Shown here: in pieces, positions 18,281 through 25,925 of the stretch | Layout: every line of letters starts with the position of its first letter | Position numbering within the stretch: position 1 is the first letter of the stretch | Assembly: GCA_021821085.1 (NCBI GenBank) | Contig: JAKACV010000012.1 | Coordinates: 1-57,948 of the forward strand | Origin: Bacillota bacterium | Lineage (GTDB): Bacteria; Bacillota; Bacilli; Alicyclobacillales; SLC66 | DNA: 57,948 bases | Direction: 5' to 3' | Notes under the pieces: model-generated | Database searches by the model: none | Told to the model about the DNA's origin: nothing | The model's input: only the letters and a program-made list of their open reading frames with translations | Program-made: the position numbers and the translations under genes

Positions 18281-18316
18281 ACGAAGGCAATGGCCTTTCG
18301 TTGCGTCTTTTTTTTT
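18281..18316 (+). terminator. Possible terminator before the ROK kinase gene
   Basis: ACGAAGG pairs with CCTTTCGT with one bulged base. A run of nine T residues follows after a 6-nt gap, so the geometry is not ideal. It would end transcripts coming from selB-aroA. Confidence 0.45.
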
Positions 18317-18322
18317 GTGGCA

Positions 18323-18331
18323 TGTTACAAT
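18323..18331 (+). promoter_or_regulatory. Extended -10 promoter of the ROK-rapZ-yvcK-whiA unit
   Basis: TGT followed by TACAAT (18326-18331); TTGCGT lies 19 nt upstream. The predicted transcript start near 18338 excludes the long upstream frame as coding. Confidence 0.5.
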
Positions 18332-18379
18332 AAAGGTATCACCATGTCAATGGTTGGCATGGGATTCGTCGAGGGGGAA

Positions 18380-19321
18380 ATGGTCTTGCGTGTTTCGGTT
18401 GGCATTGATTTGGGTGGAACGTTTATTAAAGGTGCACTTATCGATGAACAGGGGAATCTTCTCGTAAAAGATGAGGTGCCAACAGAAGCGAGCAACGGAG
18501 CTCAGTGGATTTTAAAACGAATCGAAGAATTGACGCTACAACTCATCGTACAAAGTAGCACGAAACGCAGTGAAGTCGTGGGATTGGGAATTGGCATACC
18601 GGGATTTATTGACCCAAGTCGCGGACTTGCAGAAGAAGTGATCAATATTGGATGGCATGATGTACCGGTGATTGCGCCTTTGCAAACGGCACTTGATATG
18701 CCTGTGTATATGGAGAATGATGCGAATCTTGCGGCGTTAGGTGAAGCTTGGGTCGGGGCAGGGCGTGGATATCGCAACGCATTGTGCATCACCTTAGGTA
18801 CAGGCGTTGGCGGTGGTGTTATTATTAATGGAAAAGTATTGCAAGGAGAAAGCCATATGGCTGGTGAAATTGGGCATTTTGTGCTTGACCCAGATGGGGC
18901 ACCATGTAATTGTGGGCATCGGGGTTGTCTTGAGACCGTTTCATCCGCTACGGGTGTTGTTCGTCTGGCACGTGAGAGAATCGAACAAGGTGAACAAACT
19001 GAGATCCAAAAAGCGAATCTTACAGCAGCAACTGTATTTGCTGCAGCAGATCGTGGCGATCGAGTAGCACAAGCGATTGTGCACGAAGCTGCAGAGACGC
19101 TTGGGAGAGGATTGGCAATTGCCGCGAATCTGATTAACCCAGATGTCATTGTGATTGGCGGCGGGATGGCGCGTGCGGGAGAAACGTTGTTTACTCCGGT
19201 GCGTCTTGCATTTCAGGCATATGCTCTACGTCGTGTCGCTCAAGCGGTGACTCTTGTGCCAGCGTCACTTGGTAACGATGCAGGAGTTGTAGGAGCGGGC
19301 AAATTGGCCTTGTATCCGTAA
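18380..19321 (+). CDS. glcK: ROK-family sugar kinase, probable glucokinase
   Basis: Phosphorylates glucose or a related sugar with ATP in the cytosol. N-terminal ATP-binding GIDLGGTFIKG (residues 8-18), catalytic Asp in ENDANLAALGE, GTGVGGGVI phosphate loop, and the ROK zinc-binding signature CNCGHRGCLE near 176-185. About 313 residues, right for glucokinases of this family. Start uncertain: ATG 18380 and TTG 18386 are both in frame behind GAGGGGG, and ATG 18344 is possible just after the promoter. It sits 16 nt before rapZ. Substrate specificity is inferred from family only. Confidence 0.85.
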   Translation: MVLRVSVGIDLGGTFIKGALIDEQGNLLVKDEVPTEASNGAQWILKRIEELTLQLIVQSSTKRSEVVGLGIGIPGFIDPSRGLAEEVINIGWHDVPVIAPLQTALDMPVYMENDANLAALGEAWVGAGRGYRNALCITLGTGVGGGVIINGKVLQGESHMAGEIGHFVLDPDGAPCNCGHRGCLETVSSATGVVRLARERIEQGEQTEIQKANLTAATVFAAADRGDRVAQAIVHEAAETLGRGLAIAANLINPDVIVIGGGMARAGETLFTPVRLAFQAYALRRVAQAVTLVPASLGNDAGVVGAGKLALYP

Positions 19322-19337
19322 AAGGAGTGGCAGATAT

Positions 19338-20219
19338 ATGGGTCAAGGCGTGCGGATGCTAATTATCACTGGAATGTCCGGGGCTGGAAAAACAGTCGCC
19401 GTGCAATGTCTTGAGGATTTGGGTTTTTTTTGCGTCGACAATTTACCACCCGCATTGATCCTGAAGTTTAGTGAGTTAGTACGCCAATCGGATGGGGCGA
19501 TTAAACGTGTAGCACTTGTCTGCGATCCGCGCGGTGGTGAATTTTTCAAGACGCTGTTTGCGGCGTTAGAAGAACTGGAAGAACAATCGAGTGTCGATTA
19601 TCAAATTCTTTATTTAGAAGCAGACGATGAGGTGTTGGTACGACGGTATAAAGCATCTCGGCGTAGGCATCCGATGGCCCCTGAGCATGGTCGCATTGTC
19701 GATGGGATCGCGCGGGAACGTGGGATGCTGCGGGAAGTTCGAGAGCGTGCAGATGTCGTGATCAATACCACTCGATTAAAACCTGCAGAATTAAAAGAGA
19801 TCTTAGCCAAGCGCTATGGTGTTGCCGGCAGGGGAGATAAATTGACTGTAAATGTTCTGTCTTTCGGTTTTAAATATGGGCTACCCATTGATGCAGATCT
19901 CATTTTTGATGTGCGTTTTTTGCCAAATCCGTATTATGTTGAGATGTTGCGTCCACACACAGGGCAGGATCCTGATGTCTATGACTATGTCATGCAGTGG
20001 CCTGCAACGAGAGAGTTTTTGGGGAAATTGCTTGAGATGATCGACTTTTTATTGCCGCAATACACCAAAGAAGGAAAGTCGCAAATTGTAATTGGAATCG
20101 GTTGTACAGGAGGGAGGCATCGCTCAGTGGCGATTGCTGAAAGGCTGCGTGAGCACTTGCAAAAGTCGTATGCGATCACCGTGTCACATCGGGATCTTAG
20201 CAAGGAAGGTGAGCGATGA
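19338..20219 (+). CDS. rapZ: RNase adapter / nucleotide-binding protein RapZ (YvcJ)
   Basis: P-loop NTPase of the RapZ/YvcJ family, 293 residues. Walker A GMSGAGKT at residues 12-19; family motifs FFCVDNLPP, RRHPM, and the C-terminal IGIGCTGGRHRSV. In E. coli RapZ guides RNase E to GlmZ; the Gram-positive role is less clear and linked to competence in B. subtilis. AAAGGAG precedes the ATG. Its last codon overlaps yvcK by 4 nt (ATGA), as part of the conserved rapZ-yvcK-whiA cluster. Confidence 0.95.
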   Translation: MGQGVRMLIITGMSGAGKTVAVQCLEDLGFFCVDNLPPALILKFSELVRQSDGAIKRVALVCDPRGGEFFKTLFAALEELEEQSSVDYQILYLEADDEVLVRRYKASRRRHPMAPEHGRIVDGIARERGMLREVRERADVVINTTRLKPAELKEILAKRYGVAGRGDKLTVNVLSFGFKYGLPIDADLIFDVRFLPNPYYVEMLRPHTGQDPDVYDYVMQWPATREFLGKLLEMIDFLLPQYTKEGKSQIVIGIGCTGGRHRSVAIAERLREHLQKSYAITVSHRDLSKEGER

Positions 20220-21376
20220 GGAAGAGTCTCAATAAATGGTCATGGTTAATTTTATCTCTTGGCATCGGGATTCTCATCGGTAATGATACGGCCTTAGCGC
20301 ATGGGCTCAAGTGGTGGCTTGTGGGGATTTTCTGTGTTGTCGTTGGCGGGGTGATTTTGCTTCTTTTGCAGTTGCGGGATCGAACTCGTGAAAAATTGGT
20401 GCAGCGACAGTTAGCTCGTCGACCACATGTGGTCGTGATTGGCGGAGGAACAGGGCAGCCGGTTTTACTCCGGGGATTGAAGGCGAAGGATGCTGAAATT
20501 ACGGCGATTGTCACGGTTGCTGATGATGGAGGGAGTTCTGGACGCTTGCGAACAGATCTATACATGCCGCCGCCAGGAGATATTCGCAACTGTCTTATCG
20601 CTCTCGCCGATACGGAACCACTGTTAGCAGAATTGCTGCAGTATCGTTTTGATTCGGGTACAGAGCTATCTGGACACAGTTTTGGAAACCTTTTTTTAGC
20701 TGCGATGACGCATATCACGGGCGACTTTGAAACGGCTGTGAAAGAGACGAGTCGCGTTCTCGCTGTACGAGGTCGAGTGCTACCGGCAGCTCGACGTGCA
20801 ATTACGCTGTCAGCCACGTTTGCAGATGGTTCGAAAGTGGTTGGTGAATCGCAGATCCCACTTCAGCAAAAACGGATTCTAGAGGTCGAATTAATTCCCA
20901 ATGACGTTGATCCGTTACCCGAAGCGCTCGATGCGATTGCGGAAGCGGACGCCATTGTGATTGGGCCTGGCAGTTTGTATACGAGTATTTTACCCAATTT
21001 ACTTGTTCCGGGAATCTCTGATGCAATACGTCGATCCCCTGCAAAAGTCATCTATGTGTGTAATGTTATGACGCAGCCGGGAGAAACGGATGGATTTACT
21101 GCATCTCAGCACGTTCAGGCCATTTATGATCATGTTGGAGATCGTTTTTTTGACATTATTATTGTGAATTCAGCTCCGATTCCACAATCAGTGATTGATC
21201 AATATGAGTCAAAGGGCTCTTATCCTGTACTTGCAGATGTTGAAAAGTTGCATGTGCTAGGTGTGACGGTCATTGCGCGAAACTTCTTGCATTACGCGAT
21301 GTATGCAAGACATGATGCAGATATGATTGCGATGCAAGTACTATCTTTAATTGGACGTGAACATAAATTGAAATAG
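20216..21376 (+). CDS. yvcK: Gluconeogenesis factor YvcK/CofD-like, with N-terminal membrane anchor
   Basis: YvcK family protein needed for growth on gluconeogenic carbon sources and for cell-wall homeostasis in Bacillus; it binds UDP-sugars. The fold begins at VVVIGGGTGQPVLLRGLK (near residue 72), followed by TVADDGGSSGRLR and PPPGDIRNCL. Compared with the B. subtilis protein (about 317 aa) this one has some 65 extra N-terminal residues with two hydrophobic helices (about 9-28 and 33-52), which should tether it to the membrane. Coupled to rapZ by a 4-nt overlap. Confidence 0.93.
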   Translation: MRKSLNKWSWLILSLGIGILIGNDTALAHGLKWWLVGIFCVVVGGVILLLLQLRDRTREKLVQRQLARRPHVVVIGGGTGQPVLLRGLKAKDAEITAIVTVADDGGSSGRLRTDLYMPPPGDIRNCLIALADTEPLLAELLQYRFDSGTELSGHSFGNLFLAAMTHITGDFETAVKETSRVLAVRGRVLPAARRAITLSATFADGSKVVGESQIPLQQKRILEVELIPNDVDPLPEALDAIAEADAIVIGPGSLYTSILPNLLVPGISDAIRRSPAKVIYVCNVMTQPGETDGFTASQHVQAIYDHVGDRFFDIIIVNSAPIPQSVIDQYESKGSYPVLADVEKLHVLGVTVIARNFLHYAMYARHDADMIAMQVLSLIGREHKLK

Positions 21377-21399
21377 GAGTAAAGATGAGGTGAGTGAAG

Positions 21400-22350
21400 T
21401 TGTCATTTGCCGCACAGACGAAAAAAGAACTCACTCAACTTAAGAGTAAAAAGTGCTGTGAATCGGCTGAATTAATAGCCTTTGTGCAACATTGTGGGAG
21501 AATTAACGAGGATATGGATCCGGCTGTGTTAGAATTGGCAACAGAAAATGCAGCGATCGCACGTCGCATGTATGGATTGTTAAAGGCTGAGACTGGACAT
21601 GGGCTTGAGGTGCTTGTGCAACGTAAAATGCGGTTAAAGAAAAATAATGTTTATATTATTCGAATGCGCAACGAGATATTTGTGTTATTAGATCGTTTGA
21701 GCATTCTGTCGCCCGAGCGCGTGATTCGAATGAAGGTTCCGGATGCGATTCGCGAGAGTTTATGTTGTAAAAAAGCATATTTGCGAGGAGCCTTTTTAGC
21801 GAGTGGTTCCTTGAATGATCCTGATAGTCATTCGTACCACCTTGAAGTGTATTGCAAATCGGCTGATCATGCAGGGGAACTTTTGCAGTTGTTCACTGAC
21901 TTTCATTTGCATGCGAAGAAAACACAGAGAAAAAAAGGGTACATCGTCTATCTTAAAGAGGGCGACAAAATTGTTGAATTTCTTGGGTTGGTGGGAGCGC
22001 ATCAGGCGTTATTGCATTTCGAAGAGGTTCGTATTGTGAAGGATATGCGCAATCAGGTGAATCGTCTTGTGAACTGTGAAACTGCCAATTTAAATAAGAC
22101 GATTTTAGCGGCAGTGCGTCAATTGGATAATATTCGTTTAATTGAGCGCGATTATGGATTTGATCGCTTGCCGCTGAAACTACGGGTAGTTGCAGAGAAA
22201 AGAATGCAGTACCCTGATATTACACTTCAGGAATTATGCGGAGTGCTTCCCGACAAAGTCAGTAAATCGGGTCTCAATCATCGTTTGCGAAAATTAGATG
22301 ATATTGCACAAAGAATTCGTGCAGATCGCGGAATCTTTGAGGAATCGTAG
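21400..22350 (+). CDS. whiA: DNA-binding protein / sporulation regulator WhiA
   Basis: LAGLIDADG-like N-terminal domain plus C-terminal helix-turn-helix, 316 residues. Features include the early SFAAQTKKELTQL and CRIN-like HCGRINED segments, KKAYLRGAFLASGSL in the LAGLIDADG region, and the C-terminal HTH with LPDKVSKSGLNHRLRKL. In B. subtilis WhiA affects cell division and chromosome segregation. GTG 21394 abuts the GAGGTGA site, while TTG 21400 has about 6 nt spacing and gives the family's MSFA start, so TTG was chosen. Follows yvcK in the conserved order. Confidence 0.93.
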   Translation: MSFAAQTKKELTQLKSKKCCESAELIAFVQHCGRINEDMDPAVLELATENAAIARRMYGLLKAETGHGLEVLVQRKMRLKKNNVYIIRMRNEIFVLLDRLSILSPERVIRMKVPDAIRESLCCKKAYLRGAFLASGSLNDPDSHSYHLEVYCKSADHAGELLQLFTDFHLHAKKTQRKKGYIVYLKEGDKIVEFLGLVGAHQALLHFEEVRIVKDMRNQVNRLVNCETANLNKTILAAVRQLDNIRLIERDYGFDRLPLKLRVVAEKRMQYPDITLQELCGVLPDKVSKSGLNHRLRKLDDIAQRIRADRGIFEES

Positions 22351-22367
22351 CATGGTTAGAAACCGTC

Positions 22368-22376
22368 TGGTATAAT
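22368..22376 (+). promoter_or_regulatory. Extended -10 promoter upstream of crh
   Basis: TGG followed by perfect TATAAT (22371-22376); no clear -35. It lies 59 nt before the crh ATG and gives crh its own transcript start. Confidence 0.6.
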
Positions 22377-22434
22377 GTGATAATAACGCGAGAAACGAAA
22401 TGGTTTGGAACTTGAGAGCTAGGGGGTTACGATC

Positions 22435-22692
22435 ATGGCGGAGAGAACCGTGACCGTGAATTTACGGATGGGCTTGCAGGCGCGCCCAGCTGCTTTGTTT
22501 GTCCAAGAGGCGAACAAATTCAGTTGTGAAGTGATGTTGGAAAAAGACGGTAAATCAGTAAATGCAAAGAGTATTATGGGTGTGATGTCGCTTGTGATTC
22601 CGCATGGAGCAGAGATTATCTTAAAGGCTCAGGGAAATGACGAGGTTCAAGCAGTTGAACGGTTAGCTGTGATGGTGAGCGCAGAAGAGTAG
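22435..22692 (+). CDS. crh: Catabolite repression HPr-like protein Crh
   Basis: 85-residue HPr homologue. The catalytic His15 of HPr is Gln15 here (MGLQARPAA), so it cannot carry phosphate from PEP in sugar uptake, while the HPr-kinase site Ser46 is kept (NAKSIMG). That combination defines Crh, which when phosphorylated on Ser46 acts as a co-repressor with CcpA. Its place after whiA matches B. subtilis. ATG start behind AGGGGGT. A second, true HPr should exist elsewhere in the genome. Confidence 0.93.
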   Translation: MAERTVTVNLRMGLQARPAALFVQEANKFSCEVMLEKDGKSVNAKSIMGVMSLVIPHGAEIILKAQGNDEVQAVERLAVMVSAEE

Positions 22693-22779
22693 ACGTCGAG
22701 CAGTGCTAATTGTTTTGCCTGTCTCATAGAGTATGCTATGACATTGCATAGGAACTCGATGAGACTGGAGGCGGGGATA

Positions 22780-23274
22780 TTGGGCTTGCATGTCGGTAAT
22801 TGGAAAATCAAGAGACGAGGATCAAGGCGGCCGCAGGTGTTTGTTATCTTGTTGGTCGGTGCGATAATCGTCTTTTTACTATGGGTTGTTCTTGCTGCAA
22901 ATCCATTTCAAACGACGAATCCCTTCTTGCGCCAGACAACCATCGGTCAATCGGTTCTTGGAGATTGGCGCTATGGTGGAACGGATATGACTGGTCAGAT
23001 GAAGTTTTATGATGCCTATCAGTCTGTGCTAATTCCATCGACCGCGACGACATTTGCGGCAGATGGGCAGTTCGTTACGATAGACGGCCATACGTCAACC
23101 ACCATCACGTTTGAACCTTCATATGAATCAGAGACACTTGGGCCTACGGTTTTCGTTTGGATTGGGCTGTTTGTGGCAGCAGGAATAGTTGCGTTTCGAC
23201 AAGGGAGAAGGCATATGGGTAAACAAAAGCAGCAGTTTTCGCATCGTCGAAAAACGATTCGATTTAGGAAATGA
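22780..23274 (+). CDS. Small membrane protein of unknown function
   Basis: 164 residues. A basic N-terminus (KIKRRGSRRPQ) is followed by one strong membrane helix (VFVILLVGAIIVFLLWVVLA), an outside loop of about 80 residues rich in Thr/Gly/Asp, a second helix near 120-140 (TVFVWIGLFVAAGIVAF) and a very basic C-terminal tail (RRKTIRFRK). Start TTG 22780 lies 8 nt behind GGAGG; the frame is open from 22738 without a ribosome binding site. I do not recognise the family. It sits between crh and a Tag-like gene. Confidence 0.7.
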   Translation: MGLHVGNWKIKRRGSRRPQVFVILLVGAIIVFLLWVVLAANPFQTTNPFLRQTTIGQSVLGDWRYGGTDMTGQMKFYDAYQSVLIPSTATTFAADGQFVTIDGHTSTTITFEPSYESETLGPTVFVWIGLFVAAGIVAFRQGRRHMGKQKQQFSHRRKTIRFRK

Positions 23275-23384
23275 ATTATTTTTCGCAAATATATGCGATA
23301 TAGCTACTTTCGCTTCTCTCCATCATCGCTTCTTTGATTGCGGGACTGTACGCTTCTCTCAAATGAATGAGGAGAGATGAAAAG

Positions 23385-23810
23385 ATGCAGTCGACCACGA
23401 AGGTGTGGAATGGATCAGATGAGGCGTTTTTTGAATTGTTGACGAAATTTATTTTTTATGCAGGATTTAGTAAAAGGGTTGTCAATCGGCGATGGGTTGC
23501 TTTTCAAGATGCCTTTTGCGCGTTTCAAATTGGTCGTGTCGCTTCTTTTGATGAGGTACACGCAGAATGGCTCGTCCGACAAGACTCAGGAATCATCCGA
23601 AACACTCGTAAAGTACACGCTACGATTGTCAATGCGCGTGTGTGCATGGAGTTAGTTGCTCGGTATGGATCTCTTCAGGAGTTTGTGAATAGGGTTTGCT
23701 CACAATCCCCTTCTGATGGACAAACGCGTTTACGCAAGACGTTTTCATTGGTGGGCGAAAGTACGGCGCTTGCATTATGGCGAGAACTGCATGAAGAGCA
23801 TGTTGAATAA
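23385..23810 (+). CDS. Divergent DNA-3-methyladenine glycosylase I (Tag)-like protein
   Basis: 141 residues resembling Tag: an AFFELLTKFIFYAGFS helix, RRWVAFQDAFCAFQIGRVA, DSGIIRNTRKVHATIVNAR (Tag has AGIIRHRGKIQAIIGNAR) and a final helix. Tag enzymes excise 3-methyladenine from DNA and are about 185 residues. This one lacks the N-terminal zinc-ligand Cys region and the C-terminal Cys/His end. Aligned by eye, the catalytic Glu (E. coli E38) is replaced by Phe and the base-stacking Trp (W46) by Lys. It may be an inactive or repurposed member. ATG 23385 is behind GGAGAG. Confidence 0.65.
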   Translation: MQSTTKVWNGSDEAFFELLTKFIFYAGFSKRVVNRRWVAFQDAFCAFQIGRVASFDEVHAEWLVRQDSGIIRNTRKVHATIVNARVCMELVARYGSLQEFVNRVCSQSPSDGQTRLRKTFSLVGESTALALWRELHEEHVE

Positions 23811-23849
23811 AAGAGTGTGAAGCGCACCTCCAATGAAACGCATTTGATC

Positions 23850-23879
23850 TTGTAAGTTATTGTGCTCCCTTGGTATGAT
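23850..23879 (+). promoter_or_regulatory. Promoter of the Xaa-Pro peptidase / niaR unit
   Basis: TTGTAA, 18-nt spacer, TATGAT (23874-23879) with TGG in front (extended -10), 38 nt upstream of the ATG. Confidence 0.5.
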
Positions 23880-23916
23880 CAAAGAGACAAGTGAGAAGAT
23901 CAAAGGGGACTGAACG

Positions 23917-25011
23917 ATGGCCCAGTGGAAGCGATTGATTCCTGAGCTGGAAAACAACGGGTATACTCATATGATTATGGCACCTGGTGCCAGTTTTACG
24001 TATTTGACGGGGATGGGAGCACATCAAAGCGAACGTCTTACACTTTTTGGGATAAGTGTAGATGGGCGTGCGGCGTTACTTTTACCAAAACTTGAGGTAA
24101 ATGGAGTTCCCCAAACACTTCAAGCCAGACTGTTCAGCTATGCGGATGAAACGGGATCGGACGATGCATTGCGAGAATTCACAAATGAACTTGCGCTTAC
24201 TGCTATGAGTTCAGTTGGCATCGAAGCCGACCATTTGCGGCTTTTTGAAGCAAATGCTCTGCGCAATGCAGGAATTGAACAACTTATTCCTGCGGATGCT
24301 ATGCCGATGGGGTTGCGACTCATAAAAGATTCGCGCGAGCTTGCACTCCTGCAAACTGCTGCGACCATTGTTGATGCAGCGCTTACATCGACACTTCCGT
24401 TGGTAAAGATAGGGATGACTGAATTTGAAGTGGCGGCGGAACTGGAATACCAGATGAGAAAGTTTGGATCAGAGGGAACTCCATTTGGCACAATCGTTGG
24501 CTCTGGACCACGAGGGGCCCTGCCGCATGGAGGGCCGACGAGTAAACAGATTGAACAGGGGGAGCTTGTTGTTCTCGATTATGGGGCAATCTGTGCAGGA
24601 TATGCTGCAGATACGACAAGGACAATTGCTTTTGGTGAGCCTAGCAATGAGGCACGCAAAGTATACAACATCGTAAAGCAGGCACAGGAGACCGCGGTAA
24701 GTGGGGTCGTCGCTGGGATCACTGCAGAACAAGTGGATGCGTTAGCTCGGGACGTCATTTCCGTGGCTGGATATGGCGAGTATTTTACGCATCGAACCGG
24801 TCACGGACTTGGTCTTGATGTTCATGAATACCCGAGTATTATGAAGGGGAATTCTCTAGTATTGACCCCTGGTATGGTATTTACTATAGAACCGGGTGTT
24901 TATTTATCTGGACAATTTGGAGTGAGGATTGAAGACGATGTGGTGATCACAGAGGGTGGTTGTCACGTGTTAACGCGATTTACAAAAGATCTTGTTATCG
25001 TTGATGCCTGA
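23917..25011 (+). CDS. Xaa-Pro aminopeptidase-like M24 metallopeptidase
   Basis: Cytosolic peptidase releasing N-terminal residues before proline, or a dipeptidase of the same fold. 364 residues: creatinase-like N-terminal domain (1-135) and pita-bread M24 domain. The metal ligands are visible: Asp in VLDYGAICAGYAADTTRT (two Asp, about 220 and 231), His in HRTGHGLGLDVHE (about 292), Glu in TIEPGVYL (about 325) and Glu near 340 in GVRIEDD. It resembles B. subtilis YqhT. ATG with GGGGA upstream. niaR follows after 30 nt, likely in the same transcript. Confidence 0.88.
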   Translation: MAQWKRLIPELENNGYTHMIMAPGASFTYLTGMGAHQSERLTLFGISVDGRAALLLPKLEVNGVPQTLQARLFSYADETGSDDALREFTNELALTAMSSVGIEADHLRLFEANALRNAGIEQLIPADAMPMGLRLIKDSRELALLQTAATIVDAALTSTLPLVKIGMTEFEVAAELEYQMRKFGSEGTPFGTIVGSGPRGALPHGGPTSKQIEQGELVVLDYGAICAGYAADTTRTIAFGEPSNEARKVYNIVKQAQETAVSGVVAGITAEQVDALARDVISVAGYGEYFTHRTGHGLGLDVHEYPSIMKGNSLVLTPGMVFTIEPGVYLSGQFGVRIEDDVVITEGGCHVLTRFTKDLVIVDA

Positions 25012-25041
25012 TGGATAGTAGGAGGTGAAGGAGACTGGTTC

Positions 25042-25566
25042 ATGGAACGGCGTGATGAGTTAATGCGAATTTTACAGGGGAGTGAAGAACCTCTCACAGG
25101 TGCTGATCTTGCGCAGCGTTTTGGGGTTACGAGACAGGTGATTGTTCAAGATATTGCTGTTTTGCGCGCCAAAGGTTTTGCTATTGTTGCGACGCCCCAA
25201 GGCTACTTTCAACCAAAGGTCTATCCACATCATCGTTCTGGTCGAGTCTTTCGTTCGATTACCATTAATCATGCGCCAGAGCAAACGGAAAAGGAATTAT
25301 TGACCTTTGTCGACGCAGGTGTAGAAGTTCTTGATGTTTCGGTAGATCACCCCATCTATGGAGAATTTGTTGCAAGCCTCATGTTCAGTTCTCGTAGGGA
25401 TGTGCTACACTTCACAAAAGCTGTGGCTGATCATAATGCGCCTTTGCTGCTCAGTTTATCGGGTGGAATTCATCGACATACGCTCGCTGCAAAAGAGGAA
25501 GTGATGATCGATGAGGCAATCGAAACCTTGAAAAATGAAGGATTTACAATTTTGGATGACCACTAA
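25042..25566 (+). CDS. niaR: Niacin-responsive transcriptional repressor NiaR
   Basis: 174 residues: an N-terminal winged helix (LTGADLAQRFGVTRQVIVQD, residues 17-36) and a C-terminal 3H domain named for three conserved His, seen in VDHPIYGE and GGIHRHTL. NiaR (YrxA) represses NAD synthesis and niacin transport genes when nicotinic acid is bound to its metal site. AGGAGGTGAAGGAG precedes the ATG. No NAD genes are adjacent, so its targets must lie elsewhere or include itself. Confidence 0.9.
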   Translation: MERRDELMRILQGSEEPLTGADLAQRFGVTRQVIVQDIAVLRAKGFAIVATPQGYFQPKVYPHHRSGRVFRSITINHAPEQTEKELLTFVDAGVEVLDVSVDHPIYGEFVASLMFSSRRDVLHFTKAVADHNAPLLLSLSGGIHRHTLAAKEEVMIDEAIETLKNEGFTILDDH

Positions 25567-25857
25567 GTGTCTGCTTAGTTATGTGATGCACAGCATGGAG
25601 GCATAGCGAGGTGGTCAGCAAACGAATTCGGCTGTTTCTTACCCTTTGGCACATTTGATTTTCCAATATTGAGAGTTTATCTGCTGTGGACTTTGGGCAG
25701 AGTATCCAAACGGCTAGCAGGACCAAGTAGTTCTTCTGGCCCATGGGGAGGGGATGCCTCGGATGCAAAGAGGAGAATTTCTGTTTGTGGCATGATGGGC
25801 AAACTCTCGGTGCTGCTACGCCTACGCCTACGTCTGAGATACCACTTGGTTCAATGG
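25567..25857. other. Unexplained 290-bp intergenic region upstream of the pyc promoter
   Basis: No gene with a ribosome binding site, no riboswitch family and no terminator that I recognise. Visible features are a short tandem repeat of CTACGC at about 25815-25832 and a hairpin that brackets TTGGTTCAATGGTTCAA, with GATACC/GGTATC arms reaching to 25868. A 75-codon open frame from 25669 lacks translation signals and shows no protein family. Confidence 0.4.
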
Positions 25858-25886
25858 TTCAAGGTATCAGAGTATTATGATATAGT
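25858..25886 (+). promoter_or_regulatory. Promoter of pyruvate carboxylase
   Basis: TTCAAG, 17-nt spacer, TATAGT (25881-25886) preceded by TGA (extended -10), 40 nt upstream of the GTG start. Confidence 0.5.
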
Positions 25887-25925
25887 ATCTTTGTAGAAAA
25901 GCTTTTATCTCAAGGGGGACGTGGC

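Noticed and set aside
18278-18379. N-terminal extension of the ROK kinase from GTG 18278
   Set aside because: It crosses a terminator-like stem and the TACAAT promoter; kinase homology begins only after 18380.
25669-25896. 75-codon open frame before pyc
   Set aside because: No ribosome binding site, low-complexity Arg/Leu repeats from the CTACGC tandem, and it overlaps the pyc promoter.
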